IMG/VR virus record: IMGVR_UViG_3300042922_000488
Span: 1 to 41,747 of that record
From: a virus
Length of the DNA stretch: 41,747 bases
Reading direction: 5' to 3' (one strand)
In this document: positions 38,065 through 41,747 of the stretch, piece after piece
How the letters are laid out: every line of letters starts with the position of its first letter
Numbering within the stretch: the first letter of the stretch is position 1
Position numbers and translations under genes: made by a program
The notes under the pieces: model-generated
Seen by the model: only the letters and a program-made list of their open reading frames with translations
The model's database searches: none
What the model was told of the DNA's origin: nothing

Positions 38065-38340
38065 TTATTTATTATTTTTTTTAAGTTCATCTATATCTTG
38101 TTCTGGTATAACGATAAATTTATTATTTGTTACATTAACTAAAGAACCTTTTACGCAAGCAAAATATATTAGTATTAGCATTCCAAATATTTCAATAATA
38201 ACTGATATACCAAATATAACAAACATCAATTTAGAATTTTGATATAATAAAATAAAAAATAAAAAGAAAGTATTTATAATAATCTGAATAAATACTTTCC
38301 AAAAATTATTCTTTATTTTGTTAAGAACTTTATTAATCAT
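38065..38340 (-). CDS. small membrane protein, two TM helices
   Basis: This 91-aa protein has a basic N-terminus, two hydrophobic helices (FIQIIINTFFLFFILLYQN and LMFVIFGISVIIEIFGMLIL region) and a charged cytoplasmic tail ending DIDELKKNNK. It follows the XkdX-like gene and precedes the hairpin pair. It may belong to the lysis cassette, but no family is recognised. Confidence 0.65.
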   Translation of the reverse strand: MINKVLNKIKNNFWKVFIQIIINTFFLFFILLYQNSKLMFVIFGISVIIEIFGMLILIYFACVKGSLVNVTNNKFIVIPEQDIDELKKNNK

Positions 38341-38361
38341 TCTGCCACCTTCTCTTTTTTA

Positions 38362-38607
38362 TTAATAAGTAGCTTCTAGTGTAATAATATCAAGTTTTTC
38401 TTGCTCTGTAATATATCCCTGTGATACATATGTATCTAAATCTGCTTTAGTAAAATATCCATCGTGTAATAAAGTTGCGTAAATTTCATTTTTTTCTTGT
38501 TCACTTATTAAGTTATATTTGCGATATAATTTTATTCTATTATTAATATCTATCATTGTATAAGTACCAGAATTTAACATATCTATAAATATATTTAACC
38601 AACTCAT
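38362..38607 (-). CDS. XkdX-like protein with a duplicated motif
   Basis: This 81-aa protein contains two XkdX-like units: YTMIDINNRIKLYRKYNLIS then EQEKNEI (about 16-42), and GYFTKADLDTYVSQGYITEQ then EKLDI (about 50-74). XkdX proteins usually have one such unit in about 45 aa, so this looks like a tandem duplication. The family is found after tail-fibre genes; its role is unknown. Confidence 0.75.
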   Translation of the reverse strand: MSWLNIFIDMLNSGTYTMIDINNRIKLYRKYNLISEQEKNEIYATLLHDGYFTKADLDTYVSQGYITEQEKLDIITLEATY

Positions 38608-38608
38608 A

Positions 38609-38992
38609 TTATATACCTCCCATTAATCCATCAACCATAGACATAGTAACAAATAAACCATTCTCTAAAGATAATAAATCATTTTTAATTTGTGAATTTT
38701 CTTCTTGTATAATGGTCAACGGATCTTCTCGTTCAAACACTACAAAGATTTCAAGAGTACCATCCCCCAATTCGCTTACAGTTTTTGTAATTACTTTTGT
38801 AAAATCATCATAAGGTGTATAAGTGGTATCATCGACATATACCTTAATTAATTTAACGGATGTAATCGTTAATTTTGCCCGAAATGTATCATAGCTTGGT
38901 ATTCCATGAAAAGATATACCTAATTGATTTTCTGCTTGCATAAATGCAGAACTGATTTGAAACTCTTCTCCTGTTTTTAATATTATTTTCAT
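38609..38992 (-). CDS. hypothetical protein behind the tail fibre
   Basis: This 127-aa protein is beta-rich in its first 90 residues (LKTGEEFQISSAFMQAENQL, IFVVFEREDPLTIIQEENS) and ends in a short helix with hydrophobic residues. Small proteins of this kind often follow the fibre gene in Firmicutes myophages and may be a fibre accessory or chaperone. The start has GGAGG upstream. Function is inferred only from position. Confidence 0.7.
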   Translation of the reverse strand: MKIILKTGEEFQISSAFMQAENQLGISFHGIPSYDTFRAKLTITSVKLIKVYVDDTTYTPYDDFTKVITKTVSELGDGTLEIFVVFEREDPLTIIQEENSQIKNDLLSLENGLFVTMSMVDGLMGGI

Positions 38993-39013
38993 TTTTAATT
39001 CCTCCCTAATTTA

Positions 39014-41566
39014 TTATGATACGGATATATAAGAACCAGATATATATAATATTTGTCCATTATTATATGCTCCACCAGTGATTAACCCGTTTTCACTATA
39101 AATGATTGCATCAAAGTATGTTCCTAGAAATGGCGCACATCCTCTAAATGCTGAATAATCTGATACAATTGCAGGAAATCCAGAAACTATAACATCATTT
39201 ATGGCTATGGATGCAGTAAGGGTAAGCTTTACACTAAAAACAACCTCTCTCCCTCGTTTAATATACCCACCGACTATGGTTCCTTTTGTTGAGGTTAATA
39301 CACCTAAAGTATCATTTGGAGTAATACCACCACCTAATATAAGATTGCCTACATTATCTAATACCATGGCATTACTTCTATTTGCATCAGAAGTACCATT
39401 ACCTATTTGGAATAAATCAGTAGCATTTGGTACATTGTATCTTCCAATAACCGTCTGAGCATATCCATTCGCCGCATTCCCTAGTCCGCCACAATGAGAA
39501 TAGTCCCCATTCGCCCAATTACTGGCACCCTCTGCATGAGAAGAATTACCTATTGCTTTAGTTATATATCCTTCCGCACGAGAGTAAAGACCACTTGCAA
39601 TAGAACCTGCACCTGTGGCACTTGCACCTGCACCAGTAGCTTGTGTTCCTGCACCTTCTGCATTTGATAGATTTCCAGACTCAACACACAAATCTGCGTT
39701 CTTCAACCTACCAATAATTTGCTTACTTATGGCGGTTATTTCTTCACTATTTGCCATAATCAAAGCTTTATCAGATAGATTGTAAGTAATACCTAATTTA
39801 GCATTGTTATACTCTTTTGAGTCAATGGAAGACTCTTGGTAGATTGTACCATCTTCATATACTTCCAAATTACCCTCTTGATAAAATCCATTAATACCAT
39901 TTGCATAGATTAGTGGAGTTGCTAATTCATATACTACTTTTGTTCCTGCTAATGCTGTCTGAGCCGCCGCTAAAGTAGCGTAAGTTCCTTTAGGAATGAT
40001 AACACCAACGTGCGTAGTGGTAGAATTATACAAATTTCCAATGTTATTAAGACTATCAGCGTAACCACCAGCGACAAATCCTTGAAGCATCATTGCAATG
40101 GTTCCTATTGTTGTATTATTGTAACCTGCATAGTCAGTAGGTTTCTTTATGAGTACTGCATCAATATTTACTGCCTCAGTTCTAAGTTCTGAAATGTCAC
40201 TTGCAACCAATGTATATTCTTTAATTTTTTTAAACAATGTTCTAATAGCATTTACTTCTTCAACACTGTCATATGCTCCATTTGGCAATCTATGTAGTTG
40301 CATTCCAGTAGGCATTGTAGTTATTAACTCGGAAGATTGATAAGGTTCATAGGGTGTAGCTACTGCACCCTCTTCAATCTGCAGTGTATTAATGTCATAA
40401 AAAATAGTACCTATTGTTGACCATTGCAATGAAATACTCTCAATGGTTTTCCCTAATTCTGAGACCATTGAGTATGACCCCCATACCGTTGATATATCAT
40501 AAAAATTTTCATTAAAACTGCCATCGGTATACTTAAATGTTATATATATTGCATTATTTGCATTATTTAATCTGCTATCATATGATATAGTATACTGAGT
40601 ATTAGGTTTAAATTTGTCAAATACTACTTTACCCGAAGTATAGGCATTGCCTGTCAGCACTAAACAATCTCTTCCATCAATATTTCCGATATAGCAATAA
40701 TTAGAGTTTGCAACTACGGCTACTATTCTTTCAGCAAGCCATCTTGAACCACAAATATTTTTACCAGTGCTAACAATTTTATTACTTCCTACACCTTGCA
40801 ATCCATCAATATAGTGGTTATACATATAATCACATTGTTCTTTAGTAGGCTCATTTCCAGCACCGAATAAGGCTGTAAGGTCAATAAACATAAAGTTTTT
40901 CGCTTTAATTTGAATCCAACTACTAGTTGCCACCGACCTAAATCCTAATGAATTATTTGAATTATTTACTACTAATGGCTTATGATATATTGCTATTTTT
41001 TCATATCTTAATACAGGACTATGAGCCGCAAGTTGAGTGAAATTAACATTGTCACTCATAAGTAATTCTGTATAACCATCTCCATAGATATCTGCTGTAA
41101 AGTAATAAACATGATTAGCAATAAATTTTACATATGTATAAAACATATCATATTGAATGGTGGGAGTTATTTTAGCTTCATTATCTGAAACCACTCCCCC
41201 TGATGTTGGCGTCCATGTCCATCCAGTACTACCATTACTAAAATCACCATTTTTAACTAAATTGACAGCAGTACTACCTTCAATTTTGACATTACTCTGC
41301 CCTAGTACTTTAGCACTATGGTCTTGCTCAACTCCTAGACTGTCTTTACCAGTACCTGCTGCAAAGATGGATTTATGCTGTGACAATGTATCTTGCGTTA
41401 GGATATTTTGTGCTTCTAAATTATTAATATTATCTTGCTGGGTTTTATATTCTGTATCAATTATATCCCAATTATCATTCAATACTGTTTCTATATCAAA
41501 ATAATCACTACCATCTGTTGTAGGATTTTTTTTTAGTAAATTTAAATTAGGTGTATTACTTGCCAT
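39014..41566 (-). CDS. tail fibre / receptor-binding protein with YadA-like repeats
   Basis: I chose ATG at 41564-41566 (MASNTPNLNLLKKNPTTDGS, 850 aa) with a GGAAAG ribosome site. The N-terminal segment (to about 60) is the common phage tail attachment part. A carbohydrate-binding-like module with GNEPTKEQCDYMYNHYIDGL lies at about 240. Near 632-711 there are YadA-type head repeats (EGAGTQATGAGASATGAGSI, NSSHAEGASNWANGDYSH). The C-terminal beta domain probably binds the receptor. It is the largest late protein and the likely host-range determinant. Confidence 0.9.
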   Translation of the reverse strand: MASNTPNLNLLKKNPTTDGSDYFDIETVLNDNWDIIDTEYKTQQDNINNLEAQNILTQDTLSQHKSIFAAGTGKDSLGVEQDHSAKVLGQSNVKIEGSTAVNLVKNGDFSNGSTGWTWTPTSGGVVSDNEAKITPTIQYDMFYTYVKFIANHVYYFTADIYGDGYTELLMSDNVNFTQLAAHSPVLRYEKIAIYHKPLVVNNSNNSLGFRSVATSSWIQIKAKNFMFIDLTALFGAGNEPTKEQCDYMYNHYIDGLQGVGSNKIVSTGKNICGSRWLAERIVAVVANSNYCYIGNIDGRDCLVLTGNAYTSGKVVFDKFKPNTQYTISYDSRLNNANNAIYITFKYTDGSFNENFYDISTVWGSYSMVSELGKTIESISLQWSTIGTIFYDINTLQIEEGAVATPYEPYQSSELITTMPTGMQLHRLPNGAYDSVEEVNAIRTLFKKIKEYTLVASDISELRTEAVNIDAVLIKKPTDYAGYNNTTIGTIAMMLQGFVAGGYADSLNNIGNLYNSTTTHVGVIIPKGTYATLAAAQTALAGTKVVYELATPLIYANGINGFYQEGNLEVYEDGTIYQESSIDSKEYNNAKLGITYNLSDKALIMANSEEITAISKQIIGRLKNADLCVESGNLSNAEGAGTQATGAGASATGAGSIASGLYSRAEGYITKAIGNSSHAEGASNWANGDYSHCGGLGNAANGYAQTVIGRYNVPNATDLFQIGNGTSDANRSNAMVLDNVGNLILGGGITPNDTLGVLTSTKGTIVGGYIKRGREVVFSVKLTLTASIAINDVIVSGFPAIVSDYSAFRGCAPFLGTYFDAIIYSENGLITGGAYNNGQILYISGSYISVS

Positions 41567-41585
41567 AAACTTTCCTTTCAATAAC

Positions 41586-41747
41586 TTAAATAAATGGTGA
41601 GAATTTATTTAATTGAGTCTCTTGAATTTGAGTAATTGTTTTTAAATTTACCTCATTAACGGTTAAATACCTTATGACATAAATAATACCTAAATGAGAA
41701 GGTATCCTTTCACTTAGGTATTTTTTTAATTCATCAATATTTGAAGG
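41586..41747 (-). CDS. XkdU/YmfQ-like tail protein, C-terminal part
   Basis: This is the end of the gene whose start is at base 400. Bases 41726-41747 duplicate bases 1-22. The reading frame through the duplicate is the same as at the left end, and the protein ends NKFSPFI before a TAA at 41586-41588. The tail-fibre gene ends the gap 20 bases upstream of its own start at 41566. The in-frame join is the best evidence that the molecule is circular or permuted. Confidence 0.85.
   Translation of the reverse strand, partial: PSNIDELKKYLSERIPSHLGIIYVIRYLTVNEVNLKTITQIQETQLNKFSPFI
41726..41747. repeat. terminal overlap, right copy
   Basis: Second copy of the end overlap described at 1-22. Confidence 0.9.

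Overview
The window is a complete or near-complete genome of a temperate tailed phage with a contractile tail (myovirus type). It is very AT-rich, as expected for a phage of low-GC Firmicutes; the host genus cannot be read from the sequence. The first 22 bases recur as the last 22, and one tail gene runs in frame across that junction. The contig is therefore a linearised circle of about 41,725 bp, or a circularly permuted molecule. Almost every gene is on the minus strand, so the functional order runs from high to low coordinates.

Regulatory region (about 31.4-34.4 kb): divergent promoters with three related 16-bp operators lie between a plus-strand Cro/CI-like gene and the leftward early operon. 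Next to it are a ribbon-helix-helix gene with direct-repeat operators, a pair of converging consensus promoters around twin hairpins (candidate small RNA), and small membrane peptides. The attP site is the 3' half of a class II tRNA-Leu(CAA), beside the integrase.

Early region (31.8 down to about 17 kb): small proteins, a highly structured intergenic segment, and a 1082-aa protein with the motifs of single-subunit double-psi beta-barrel RNA polymerases (YonO/QDE-1 type, catalytic DADGD). These are followed by an HExxH protein, a probable R-S-E mono-ADP-ribosyltransferase, a Zn-finger protein, an SF2 helicase, a winged-helix protein, a GIY-YIG endonuclease and many small unknowns. Several noncoding stretches here (18.4-18.9, 21.5-22.3 and 23.3-23.8 kb) carry promoters, repeats and hairpins. 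I see no DNA polymerase or classical primase.

Late region (19.4 down to 0 kb, continuing from 41.7 to 38 kb across the junction): terminase small and large subunits, SPP1-like portal and minor head protein, scaffold, capsid and connectors. A PBSX (Xkd)-like contractile tail follows, including a probable programmed -1 frameshift in the tail chaperone, then baseplate, tail fibre with YadA-like repeats, and XkdX-like protein. A self-contained moron (promoter, gene, terminator) sits inside the tail operon. The lysis cassette (a membrane-anchored ComEA-like protein, BhlA-like and other holin-like proteins, NlpC/P60-LysM endolysin), excisionase and integrase complete the circle.

The most notable system is the phage RNA polymerase gene with its structured leader and the neighbouring ADP-ribosyltransferase, which together suggest phage control of transcription. 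The best RNA candidate is a 15-bp stem at 31093-31209 that encloses two hairpins with identical loops and different but complementary stems.
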